Assembly: GCA_009786735.1 (NCBI GenBank)
Contig: WQRM01000059.1
Location: 1 to 8,734 of the forward strand
From: Oscillospiraceae bacterium
Lineage (GTDB): Bacteria; Bacillota; Clostridia; Oscillospirales; Acutalibacteraceae
Length of the DNA stretch: 8,734 nt
Direction: 5' to 3'
The translations under genes were made by a program, and so were the position numbers. Below, in pieces: positions 1 to 5,510 of the stretch. Position 1 is the stretch's first letter. Each line of letters begins with the position of its first letter. Below the pieces are notes generated by a model that was not told the DNA's origin, searched no databases, and saw only the letters and a list, made by a program, of their open reading frames with translations.

Positions 1-44
1 CCCATCCCCCCTATAGATTGTGCGTTGACGCAGCGCCCCCCCCC

Positions 45-109
45 TGTCCTGCGGGACATCTTCGCACCCCCCTGTCGCTGCGGCGACATCCCCCCTCTAA
101 AGAAGGGGG
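45..109. repeat. Two UNCG-loop hairpins plus a C5/G5 hairpin
   Basis: Hairpin one pairs TGTCC (45-49) with GGACA (54-58) around the loop TGCG. Hairpin two pairs TGTCGC (73-78) with GCGACA (83-88) around the same TGCG loop. In RNA the loop would be a C(UGCG)G tetraloop of the very stable UNCG class. It is followed by a second stem, CCCCCT (91-96) with AGGGGG (104-109). The same two-part arrangement recurs at 307-341, and the first part recurs at 3202-3217. It is probably a dispersed REP-like element; its function is unknown. Confidence 0.7.
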
Positions 110-184
110 CAGGGCTTAAGGATATGCCGACATCAAACTTTCGGCTGCAGCAGGCGAGGGTGGAGTGCGGAGCACAAACCAGCA

Positions 185-266
185 TGTAGGGGCGGTAATC
201 TTGCCACCCGAAACCTTAACGCTACCATATTTTTATCGCCCGGGCGGCAAGATTGCCGCCCCTACA
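185..266. repeat. Inverted-repeat (MITE/REP-like) element
   Basis: The arm at 185-210 begins TGTAGGGGCGG and ends CACCCG. It is the reverse complement of 241-266 except at two positions: 196/255 would be a G-U wobble in RNA and 206/245 is an A-C mismatch. The arms are 26 bp and the central loop is 30 bp and AT-rich. The ends with TGTAGGGGCGG / CCGCCCCTACA resemble a kind of short dispersed element that I recall from gut Clostridia; this is from memory, not a search. No transposase is encoded, so if mobile it would depend on one elsewhere. Confidence 0.65.
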
Positions 267-306
267 GGTTGCGGGCTGATGGGGCTTGCAAAAAACCCGC
301 ACCCCC

Positions 307-341
307 TGTCCTGCGGCGACATCCCCCGCTACCAGAGGGGG
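307..341. repeat. Third copy of the TGTC/GACA plus C5/G5 hairpin pair
   Basis: TGTC (307-310) pairs with GACA (318-321) around C(TGCG)G, with one bulged C at 317, so this copy is slightly degraded. It is followed directly by CCCCC (323-327) pairing with GGGGG (337-341). This repeats the architecture of 73-109. Confidence 0.6.
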
Positions 342-380
342 ACTTGGGGCTTGTTTCTTCAACGCATATAAATTATTCAC

Positions 381-429
381 CGCGAAGCGGCTAGGTTTTT
401 TTGGTTACTTTTTTTGCAAAAAAAGTAAC
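381..429. repeat. GCGAAGCG-T7-palindrome element, copy 1
   Basis: In order: CCGC-GAA-GCGG mini-hairpin (380-390), CTAGG, seven T (396-402), then a perfect 26-bp palindrome at 404-429 made of GTTAC, seven T, GC, seven A and GTAAC. Copy 2 is at 3331-3377. The palindrome ends about 20 bp beyond the radical SAM stop codon, so it may help end that minus-strand transcript, but no U-tract follows the stem in that direction. On the plus strand the T7 after the small GC stem could act as a weak terminator. Function is inference. Confidence 0.7.
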
Positions 430-449
430 ACGCGCCCCTACTCGCACAC

Positions 450-1049
450 TCACTCCACCCCACGCACACGCAGCGGCACGCCCAGCTCGTCCGCAATGGC
501 TTGGCACTGCGCGATTTCCTCGTCCGTCAGCACATCCACCACCGAAAGCACGACGTGTGGGATGTGCTTTTTTGCTGCCCGCGCGAACGCCAGCACCGCA
601 TCGAACGCTGCCTCGCCCCACTTCGTGCGCACCAGCGCGTGGTATCGCCCGGCGTTCGGCGCGTTGAGGCTGATGCTCACGCTGTCAATGAGCCCCGCGA
701 GCTCGCCCGCCACCGCGCGACCGTGGATCAAATCACCCAGACCGTTGGTGTTCAAGCGAAGCTTCAACTGCGGGTGATGCTCGCGCAGCCATGCCGCCGC
801 GCGCCGCAGATGCTCAAGCGCGCAAGTTGGCTCGCCATAGCCGCAAAACACGACCTCCCCTGCCCCGCTGAAGTCGAACCCCAGCAGCGCCTGCTCGATG
901 TCCGCCCAAGCGGGCTCTTTCGCATGCCAAAGCGTGGCTGCGCTGCCCACGCCCTGCTGGGTTTCGCGCAGGCAGAACACGCAGCGGCAAGGGCAGCGGT
1001 TGGTGAGGTTGAGGTACGGCGTGTTGTGGTATGTATAAATAATGTTCAT
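450..1049 (-). CDS. Small radical SAM protein (TatD-associated type)
   Basis: A 199-residue radical SAM enzyme. The cluster-binding motif CX3CX2C is at residues 19-26 (Cys19, Cys23, Cys26), within the N-terminal stretch YLNLTNRCPCRCVFCLR. GYGEPT at 70-75 is the SAM-binding GGEP-type motif, and SISLNAP follows at about 125-131. The short length and LTNRC start match the small radical SAM family often found next to the TatD nuclease (TIGR04038-like); no tatD is visible in the window. The substrate is unknown. The start at 1049 gives the expected short N-terminal lead before the Cys motif. No Shine-Dalgarno precedes it; instead a consensus promoter ends 6 bp upstream, suggesting a leaderless transcript. 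Confidence is high for radical SAM and moderate for the subfamily. Confidence 0.88.
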   Translation of the reverse strand: MNIIYTYHNTPYLNLTNRCPCRCVFCLRETQQGVGSAATLWHAKEPAWADIEQALLGFDFSGAGEVVFCGYGEPTCALEHLRRAAAWLREHHPQLKLRLNTNGLGDLIHGRAVAGELAGLIDSVSISLNAPNAGRYHALVRTKWGEAAFDAVLAFARAAKKHIPHVVLSVVDVLTDEEIAQCQAIADELGVPLRVRGVE

Positions 1050-1055
1050 GGTACT

Positions 1056-1084
1056 ATTTTAGCACGATGCGGACAGGGTGTCAA
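1056..1084 (-). promoter_or_regulatory. Sigma-A promoter of the radical SAM gene
   Basis: Read on the minus strand: -35 TTGACA (1084-1079, perfect), spacer of exactly 17 bp, -10 TAAAAT (1061-1056) preceded by TGC (an extended -10). Transcription would start about 6-7 bp downstream, that is at or within a base or two of the ATG at 1049. Confidence 0.8.
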
Positions 1085-1117
1085 GACCGCAATTTCATAT
1101 CAGACCAGCGAAGCGAC

Positions 1118-1600
1118 CTATTCCATCCACAGGCACAGGGGCAAGGCGTAGCCAACCCACAGCACCACCCCCTGCAGCGGCAGCGCCTGCCCGGCGGCGA
1201 ACAACTCGCCATAGCCCGCAAACTCTTCAAGCCTGCACAACAGCCGCAGGTGTTTGCTCGCCAGCCAAACATAGCCCTCGGGCGTGTTGTCGCAGTGGCA
1301 GGGCGCAAACTCACCCGCAATGTCATAGAATTGCCCCAGGTGGCGCGGCGGTTCGCGGTGCAGCTGCCCCGCTTTGCGCAGCGCTTGCACCACACGCTGC
1401 AGTTGAGCGATTTCGTGGGCCTGCAGCTGCTGTTCGTCATGCTTGAACTTCGTGTGCTCCTGCTTGGCTTTGTGGTGGATTTCTACGTTGCTGCGCTGGG
1501 TGGAGTGCGTGATACGCTTTTGCGCGGTAACACGCGACTGCGGCAGCTGCTGATACAGCTGCGTGATTTTGGGCTGAGCCCGATAAATAAAATACATCAT
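1118..1600 (-). CDS. Hypothetical protein, 160 aa, divergent from dnaA
   Basis: I do not recognise this protein with confidence. It starts MMYFIYRAQPKITQLYQQLP, followed by a basic, His/Lys/Gln-rich stretch (about 22-70, probably helical) and a C-terminal part (about 89-160) with an alternating hydrophobic pattern containing CHC (101-103) and GYVWLASKHLRLL. There is no signal peptide or clear membrane segment, so it is probably cytosolic. The YxxxxKIxxLYxQLP opening loosely recalls uncharacterised DUF6414/DUF7019-type proteins; that is a weak impression. ATG codons at 1600 and 1597 are both possible starts; neither has a Shine-Dalgarno, and upstream is AT-rich. It lies 68 bp upstream of the radical SAM gene, which has its own promoter. 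The coding call rests on an uninterrupted frame and protein-like composition. Confidence 0.6.
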   Translation of the reverse strand: MMYFIYRAQPKITQLYQQLPQSRVTAQKRITHSTQRSNVEIHHKAKQEHTKFKHDEQQLQAHEIAQLQRVVQALRKAGQLHREPPRHLGQFYDIAGEFAPCHCDNTPEGYVWLASKHLRLLCRLEEFAGYGELFAAGQALPLQGVVLWVGYALPLCLWME

Positions 1601-1625
1601 ATTTAAAATTTATGCAAATTGCCTG

Positions 1626-1654
1626 TTGAAAATGTTGCCTGGCTATGGTATAAT
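1626..1654 (+). promoter_or_regulatory. dnaA promoter (sigma-A, extended -10)
   Basis: -35 TTGAAA (1626-1631), 17-bp spacer, -10 TATAAT (1649-1654, perfect) preceded by TGG, an extended -10. Predicted start is near 1661, giving a leader of about 184 nt before dnaA. A single one-mismatch DnaA-box-like sequence (TTATGCAAA, 1610-1618) lies just upstream of the -35 and could allow autoregulation; one degenerate box is weak evidence. Confidence 0.8.
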
Positions 1655-1684
1655 AGACGCTAGGCGTTAGATTTTAGATGCTAG
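1650..1684 (+). repeat. Five 7-bp units ending in TAG at the dnaA start site
   Basis: TAG occurs at 1654, 1661, 1668, 1675 and 1682, exactly every 7 bp: units ataaTAG, acgcTAG, gcgtTAG, atttTAG, atgcTAG. The array spans the -10 box, the predicted transcription start and the first 20 or so transcribed bases. Confidence 0.55.
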
Positions 1685-1844
1685 ATGATTAACGCACAGC
1701 GAAGCGACGGAGCCCCACCGCAGGTGGCACAGCGAAGCGGCTTGCTCGCCGCAGGCGTGTTATATATAGATAGCGCTGTGGCGGAATTGCCCGCCGCAGG
1801 CACGATATCACAGATAAGCTGAAAATTTGGGGTTGGAGTAAAAG
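1661..1844 (+). promoter_or_regulatory. Structured 5' leader of dnaA
   Basis: No ORF of note. The predicted leader contains several small stems: GCGTTA (1664-1669) with TAACGC (1690-1695); CCACC (1715-1719) with GGTGG (1723-1727), loop GCA; CGCC (1747-1750) with GGCG (1754-1757), loop GCA; GGCGG (1780-1784) with CCGCC (1791-1795). A 13-bp direct repeat GCACAGCGAAGCG (1694-1706 and 1727-1739) flanks the second stem. The dnaA Shine-Dalgarno GGAG is at 1835-1838, 6 nt before the ATG. The match to other intergenic repeats (GCGAAGCG) suggests repeat insertion in the leader. I do not recognise a known riboswitch. Confidence 0.5.
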
Positions 1845-3185
1845 ATGGACGAGTTTCACAAACTATTCAAGCTGGTGCGCGAACAGCTGCGCCAAACAAT
1901 GAGCGAAACCATTTTTGATGTATGGTTGAGCGACATGACGCCGGTTTCGTTTGAAAACGGCGTGGCCACGCTTGCGCTGCCGGAGTTCAAGCGCAAAGTG
2001 ACCGAGCAAAAATTTATGCAAGACCTGCACAGCGCGTTTGAAGCCGCGCTGGGCTTTGGCGTGGAGATCCACCTGGTGGAGCCCGTGGAACAACCGCAGG
2101 CCTACACCGCACCGGAGCTGCAGCCGCAACCGCAACAGGCACGTGCATTGCCTGCGCAACGCCTGCCGCATGGGCACGAGGCCAACACCTTCGATGCCTT
2201 TGTTATCGGCGGGGCAAACAAGTTCGCGCATGCCGCAGCACTTGCTGTGGCGGCGAATCCCGGCAACTGCTACAACCCGCTGTTCATCTACGGCAACTCG
2301 GGGCTGGGCAAAACGCACTTGTTGAGCGCCATCTACCACGAAATCGCAGCGAACTTGCCGGGGCAGCGCTTCATCTTCACCACCGGCGAGGCATTCACCA
2401 ACGACATGATTCACCATCTCACGCTCAAGAACATGCCGGAATTTCACCAAAAATACCGCAACGCGGACGTGCTGCTGGTGGACGATATCCAGTTCATCGC
2501 GGGCAAAGAGGCGATTCAAGAGGAGTTTTTCCACACCTTCAATGCCATCACACAAAGCGGCAAACAGGTGGTGCTCACCAGCGACAAACCGCCCAAGGAC
2601 ATGTCTACCCTGGAAGACCGCCTGCGCAGCCGCCTGAGCGCCGGGCTCATTGCTGACATTCAGCCGCCGGATTTGGAGACCCGCATGGCCATCGTCAAGC
2701 GCAAAGCCAGTGACATCAGCCTTGAGCTCAACGACGAAATTGTGGACTACATCGCCACGCAAATTAAGAGCAACATTCGCCAGCTCGAAGGTGCGGTGAA
2801 CAAGCTCGAAGCCTTCGTGACGCTGCGCGGCATGCAGCTGAACATGAACACCGTCAAGGCCGCCACCAGCGACATCATCAGCGAAGAACGACCGCTGCCG
2901 GTGACCATCGAACGCGTGATTGAAGAGGCAGCGCGGGTGTTCAAGCTTAGCGCGGCGGACTTGCGTTCGCGCAATCGCTCGGCGGAAATTTCCAACGCGC
3001 GCCAGGTGTCGATGTATTGCATCAGCCAGATCACCCAGCTGCCCACCAAGGCCATTGGCAAGGAATTCAGCCGCGACCACTCCACGGTGGTGTATGCGCT
3101 GCGGGAGATTCGCGAGCGCGTGCTGCGTGAGCCGGGGCTGCGCAGCCAGATTGATGAGATTATCAAGAATGTGAATGAGCGGTAG
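1845..3185 (+). CDS. dnaA: Chromosomal replication initiator protein DnaA
   Basis: DnaA, 446 aa, the AAA+ ATPase that binds DnaA boxes and melts oriC. Domain I (about 1-80) includes the WLSDMTPVSF helical region used for helicase and partner contacts. Domain II (about 82-112) is a short Gln/Pro-rich linker. Domain III carries Walker A GNSGLGKT (150-157), Walker B VLLVDD (209-214) and the arginine-finger region LEDRLRSRL (256-264). Domain IV has the DNA-binding signature SRDHSTVVYA (409-418), with Ser where many homologues have Gly. Length is normal for Firmicutes. Start: ATG with GGAG 6 nt upstream. Context is odd: no dnaN downstream, no rpmH upstream, and a repeat-filled gap follows. Its own promoter and a long leader suggest independent control. 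Confidence 0.98.
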   Translation: MDEFHKLFKLVREQLRQTMSETIFDVWLSDMTPVSFENGVATLALPEFKRKVTEQKFMQDLHSAFEAALGFGVEIHLVEPVEQPQAYTAPELQPQPQQARALPAQRLPHGHEANTFDAFVIGGANKFAHAAALAVAANPGNCYNPLFIYGNSGLGKTHLLSAIYHEIAANLPGQRFIFTTGEAFTNDMIHHLTLKNMPEFHQKYRNADVLLVDDIQFIAGKEAIQEEFFHTFNAITQSGKQVVLTSDKPPKDMSTLEDRLRSRLSAGLIADIQPPDLETRMAIVKRKASDISLELNDEIVDYIATQIKSNIRQLEGAVNKLEAFVTLRGMQLNMNTVKAATSDIISEERPLPVTIERVIEEAARVFKLSAADLRSRNRSAEISNARQVSMYCISQITQLPTKAIGKEFSRDHSTVVYALREIRERVLREPGLRSQIDEIIKNVNER

Positions 3186-3201
3186 CTCGACCACCCCGCC
3201 C

Positions 3202-3269
3202 TGTCACTGCGGTGACATCCCCCTCTAATTAACGCGTAAACTGCCCCCTCAGTCACGCCTTGCGGCGTG
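3202..3269. repeat. UNCG hairpin copy 4 and adjacent GC hairpin
   Basis: TGTCAC (3202-3207) pairs with GTGACA (3212-3217) around TGCG. Compared with the copy at 73-88, the fifth stem pair is A-T instead of G-C, a compensatory change. It is followed by CCCCCTCT as in the 73-109 copy, but the G5 partner is missing. Then CACGCC (3254-3259) pairs with GGCGTG (3264-3269) around TTGC. It starts 17 bp after the dnaA stop, so it could protect or end the dnaA mRNA, although no U-tract follows. Confidence 0.6.
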
Positions 3270-3330
3270 CCAGCTCCCCCGCCCGCGGTGGAGCCTTTGG
3301 CAACATCTACACAGTCCATAAAAAATCCCC

Positions 3331-3377
3331 CGCGAAGCGCATAGGTTTTTTTGGTTCTTTTTTTGCAAAAAAAGAAC
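3331..3377. repeat. GCGAAGCG-T7-palindrome element, copy 2
   Basis: CGC-GAA-GCG (3331-3339), CATAGG, seven T (3346-3352), then a perfect 24-bp palindrome at 3354-3377: GTTC, seven T, GC, seven A, GAAC. It matches copy 1 (381-429) except that the outer stem changes symmetrically from GTTAC/GTAAC to GTTC/GAAC. It ends only 4 bp before the AGGAGG of the peptidase gene, so folding in the mRNA could affect translation initiation. Confidence 0.7.
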
Positions 3378-3393
3378 AGAGAGGAGGCTCGCC

Positions 3394-4008
3394 GTGCCCC
3401 GCTTACTTGGGTTTTTCAGCGGATTTCCGCAGGGATTTCCGCCGGAAGTGGCCGCTTTTTTGCGCGAGCACCTCACGCAGCGTGAGCGCTTGGCGTTTGT
3501 GACGTCGAACCCGGCGAATCACGCGAAAGCCGATCGCCACGCTGCCGCGTTGAACGATTACTTCGCGAAAGCGGACGTACCGTTCGCGCGCTATCATGTG
3601 CTGGACGGGCGCATCAGCTTTGCGCATGCCCTGCAGCTGACCGCCGAGGCAGACTGCGTGTTCCTCATGGGCGGCAGCCCCGCCACGCAGATGCAATATC
3701 TGCATGAAAGCGGCTTGGCACGAGCGATTGCGGGCTCGCAAGCAGCGGTGCTTGGGCTGAGCGCGGGTGCGATCAACATGGCGAAAACGTCGTTTGATGA
3801 AACGCAATCGCCGCCAATTTACGCAGGTCTTGGGCTTGCGGACATCATCATCCATCCGCATTTTGACCCCGAAAAGCGCGACGAGTTGGCTGCGATACAG
3901 CAGGTTTCAGCGCAACATCCTATTTACGCGATGAAGGACGAAAGCGCTGTTTTTGTGCAGAATGGGCAAAACACTTTCATGGGCAAAATCGCAAAATTCC
4001 CATCATAA
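3394..4008 (+). CDS. Peptidase S51 family protein (dipeptidase E-like)
   Basis: A 204-residue protein of the peptidase E/cyanophycinase family (S51), a class I glutamine-amidotransferase-like fold using a Ser-His catalytic pair. Visible motifs are FLMGGSPATQ (90-99), the nucleophile elbow GLSAGA (121-126) with Ser123 as likely nucleophile, and IIHPHFD (152-158) with the likely catalytic His. PepE cleaves Asp-X dipeptides in enterobacteria, but substrate cannot be assigned here, and length (about 200 versus about 230 aa) suggests a compact cytosolic member. Start: GTG at 3394 with AGGAGG (3382-3387) 6 nt upstream; a downstream start would cut the first beta strand. It is followed after 9 bp by ftsY, so it leads this operon. 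Such a peptidase beside dnaA/ftsY is unusual in my recollection. Confidence 0.87.
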   Translation: MPRLLGFFSGFPQGFPPEVAAFLREHLTQRERLAFVTSNPANHAKADRHAAALNDYFAKADVPFARYHVLDGRISFAHALQLTAEADCVFLMGGSPATQMQYLHESGLARAIAGSQAAVLGLSAGAINMAKTSFDETQSPPIYAGLGLADIIIHPHFDPEKRDELAAIQQVSAQHPIYAMKDESAVFVQNGQNTFMGKIAKFPS

Positions 4009-4017
4009 GGAGAAAAC

Positions 4018-4926
4018 ATGGCATTTTTTCAGCGCCTATTCGGCGGCATGAGCAAAACCCGCAGCTCCATGGACAGCGCCATTGACGCGACCATGGACGG
4101 GCGCGAGCTGTGCGACGAGGTCTACGATGAGCTCGAGGAAATCCTCATCATGGCCGATTGCGGCATGAAAGCCGCCGCGCACGTTATCGAGTTGCTGCGA
4201 CAGCGCGCAAAAAAGCAGCGCATGAAAACCGCCGGAGAGGTCAAGGCTGCGCTGCGCGACATCGTGGCCGAGCTGCTGGGCGGCAACAACGAGCTTGATA
4301 TGATCACCATGCCGGCGATTATTTTGGTCATCGGCGTCAACGGCGTGGGCAAAACCACTTCAATCGGCAAAATTTCCGCGCACTATCGCACCGAAGGGAA
4401 AAGCGTACTCTTGGGCGCTGCGGATACCTTTCGCGCGGCTGCGATTGACCAACTGCAAATCTGGGCTGACCGCGCCGAAGTGCCGATCATCAAGCAACAC
4501 GAGGGTGCCGACCCCGCTGCGGTGGTGTTCGACACAATTCAGTCCGGCAAAGCGCGCGAGGTGGATCTGATCATCTGCGACACCGCCGGTCGGCTGCACA
4601 ACAAGAAGCATTTAATGGAAGAACTTGGCAAAATTTATCGCGTAATCGACCGAGAATTACCATATTCGGACCGTGAAGTCCTGCTTGCGCTGGACGCAAC
4701 CACAGGACAAAACGCGGTGAATCAAGCACGTGAGTTCAAGGAAATCGCCGAAGTCACGGGCATCATCCTCACCAAATTAGACGGCACGGCCAAGGGCGGC
4801 GTGGTACTGAACATCAAAAATGAGCTGAATATTCCGGTGAAATTCATCGGTGTCGGCGAGAAAATCGAAGACCTTCAGCCCTTTAACGCACAAGAATTTG
4901 CGGCGGCGCTGTTCGGGGAGGGCTAG
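4018..4926 (+). CDS. ftsY: Signal recognition particle receptor FtsY
   Basis: FtsY, 302 aa, the SRP GTPase receptor that delivers ribosome-nascent chain complexes to the membrane translocon. The long acidic A domain is absent; the protein opens [11 protein letters not shown], a short amphipathic lead, then the helical N domain (about 14-95). The G domain shows G1 GVNGVGKTT (106-114), DTFRAAA (136-142), G3 DTAGR (188-192), G4 TKLD within [10 protein letters not shown] (252-261) and closing GVGE (278-281), all SRP-GTPase type. FtsY rather than Ffh is supported by length and the lack of a Met-rich M domain. AAGGAG (4007-4012) overlaps the upstream stop codon and lies 5 nt before the ATG, indicating co-transcription and probable coupling with the peptidase gene. 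No smc, ylxM or ffh neighbour is seen in this window. Confidence 0.97.
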   Translation: MAFFQRLFGGMSKTRSSMDSAIDATMDGRELCDEVYDELEEILIMADCGMKAAAHVIELLRQRAKKQRMKTAGEVKAALRDIVAELLGGNNELDMITMPAIILVIGVNGVGKTTSIGKISAHYRTEGKSVLLGAADTFRAAAIDQLQIWADRAEVPIIKQHEGADPAAVVFDTIQSGKAREVDLIICDTAGRLHNKKHLMEELGKIYRVIDRELPYSDREVLLALDATTGQNAVNQAREFKEIAEVTGIILTKLDGTAKGGVVLNIKNELNIPVKFIGVGEKIEDLQPFNAQEFAAALFGEG

Positions 4927-4928
4927 GC

Positions 4929-5510
4929 ATGGACATGGTGATTGCAACCCACAACGCAAAAAAACGCGCCGAACTCGCGCGGATTTTGCAGCCGTTGGGG
5001 CATAATATTTTGGACATTGCGCTACCTGACGTGGACGAAACTGGCAATACGTTTGTGCAAAATGCACGATTGAAGGCCGAGGCGGGTTGCGCAGCCAGTG
5101 GCTTTCCTTGTATCGCGGACGATTCAGGTTTATGCGTTGATGCGCTAAACGGCGCGCCGGGCGTGTATTCTGCGCGCTACGCCGGTGAACACGGCAACGA
5201 CGCGGCGAACAACGCGAAAATTTTGGCAGAATTGCACAGCAAGAATGAGCGTTCAGCCCGTTTTGTTTGTGTGATTTGCTGCGTTTTCCCCGATGGGCTT
5301 GAGCTCGTGGCCGAGGGTGCATGCGAGGGGAGCATCGGGCATGAGCTGCTGGGCGAGGGCGGTTTTGGCTATGATCCGCTGTTTTGGCCTGCTGAAGCGC
5401 TTGGTCTGACCATGGCACAATTGGGCGCAAAACAGAAGGATTCCATCAGCCATCGCGGTCGGGCGCTGGAAAAATTTGCGAGTAAATTGGAGGGAATTTT
5501 AGCCAAGTGA
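4929..5510 (+). CDS. rdgB: XTP/dITP diphosphatase (RdgB/HAM1 family)
   Basis: A 193-residue house-cleaning pyrophosphatase that hydrolyses dITP, XTP and ITP to monophosphates, keeping deaminated purines out of nucleic acids. Conserved elements are in order: IATHNAKKRAEL (5-16), TGNTFVQNARLKA (38-50), IADDSGLCVDAL (62-73, the metal/catalytic Asp pair), GAPGVYSARYAG (76-87), GEGGFGYDPLF (142-152) and the base-recognition motif SHRGRAL (174-180). Length is typical. The gene starts 2 bp after the ftsY stop; GGGGAGGG at the end of ftsY (4915-4922) serves as ribosome binding site. An ATG at 4935 (MVIATHN) is an alternative start with less suitable spacing. The 3' end overlaps nagB by 4 bp. Confidence 0.95.
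   Translation: MDMVIATHNAKKRAELARILQPLGHNILDIALPDVDETGNTFVQNARLKAEAGCAASGFPCIADDSGLCVDALNGAPGVYSARYAGEHGNDAANNAKILAELHSKNERSARFVCVICCVFPDGLELVAEGACEGSIGHELLGEGGFGYDPLFWPAEALGLTMAQLGAKQKDSISHRGRALEKFASKLEGILAK

Larger units (their letters stand above)
1..449. other. Intergenic repeat-rich region without a gene
   Basis: I see no credible coding sequence here. The open frames are short, lack a ribosome binding site and run through inverted repeats. The stretch holds homopolymeric C runs, three copies of a TGTC...GACA hairpin, a 26-bp-arm inverted repeat (185-266) and a GCGAAGCG/T7/palindrome element (381-429), all listed separately. Related hairpins recur at 3202-3269 and 3331-3377, so these are dispersed chromosomal repeats rather than the remains of one gene. 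The left edge of the window cuts this region, so the upstream gene is unknown. Confidence 0.75.
3186..3393. other. Repeat-rich gap between dnaA and the ftsY operon
   Basis: A 208-bp stretch with no gene. It holds a UNCG hairpin (3202-3217), a second GC hairpin (3254-3269) and the GCGAAGCG-T7-palindrome element (3331-3377), then the AGGAGG ribosome binding site (3382-3387) of the next gene. No strong promoter is evident; TTGGCA (3297-3302) with TAAAAA (3319-3324) is only a poor candidate. Either dnaA transcripts read through or the operon promoter is weak or non-standard. Confidence 0.6.

Noticed and set aside
45..341. Repeated short hairpins as a CRISPR array
   Set aside because: Repeats are short, imperfect, irregularly spaced and have no uniform spacers; there are no cas genes in the window.
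373..381. DnaA-box-like TTATTCACC (and TTATGCAAA at 1610-1618)
   Set aside because: Each has one mismatch to TTATNCACA and they are isolated, so neither supports calling an origin.
165..777. Short plus-strand open frames near the left edge and opposite the radical SAM gene
   Set aside because: They run through inverted repeats or antisense to the radical SAM gene, have no ribosome binding site, and give low-complexity translations.
1863..3194. Long open frame antisense to dnaA (about 443 codons)
   Set aside because: A shadow of GC-rich dnaA codons; its translation is His/Arg/Val-rich without recognisable motifs, while dnaA is certain.
3202..3217. Intrinsic terminator for dnaA
   Set aside because: The hairpin is good but it is followed by C-rich sequence, not a T-tract, so it is listed as a repeat only.
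3297..3324. Possible promoter TTGGCA/TAAAAA for the peptidase-ftsY operon
   Set aside because: Both hexamers match poorly (4 of 6) and spacing is 16 bp; too weak to annotate in AT-rich repeat DNA.
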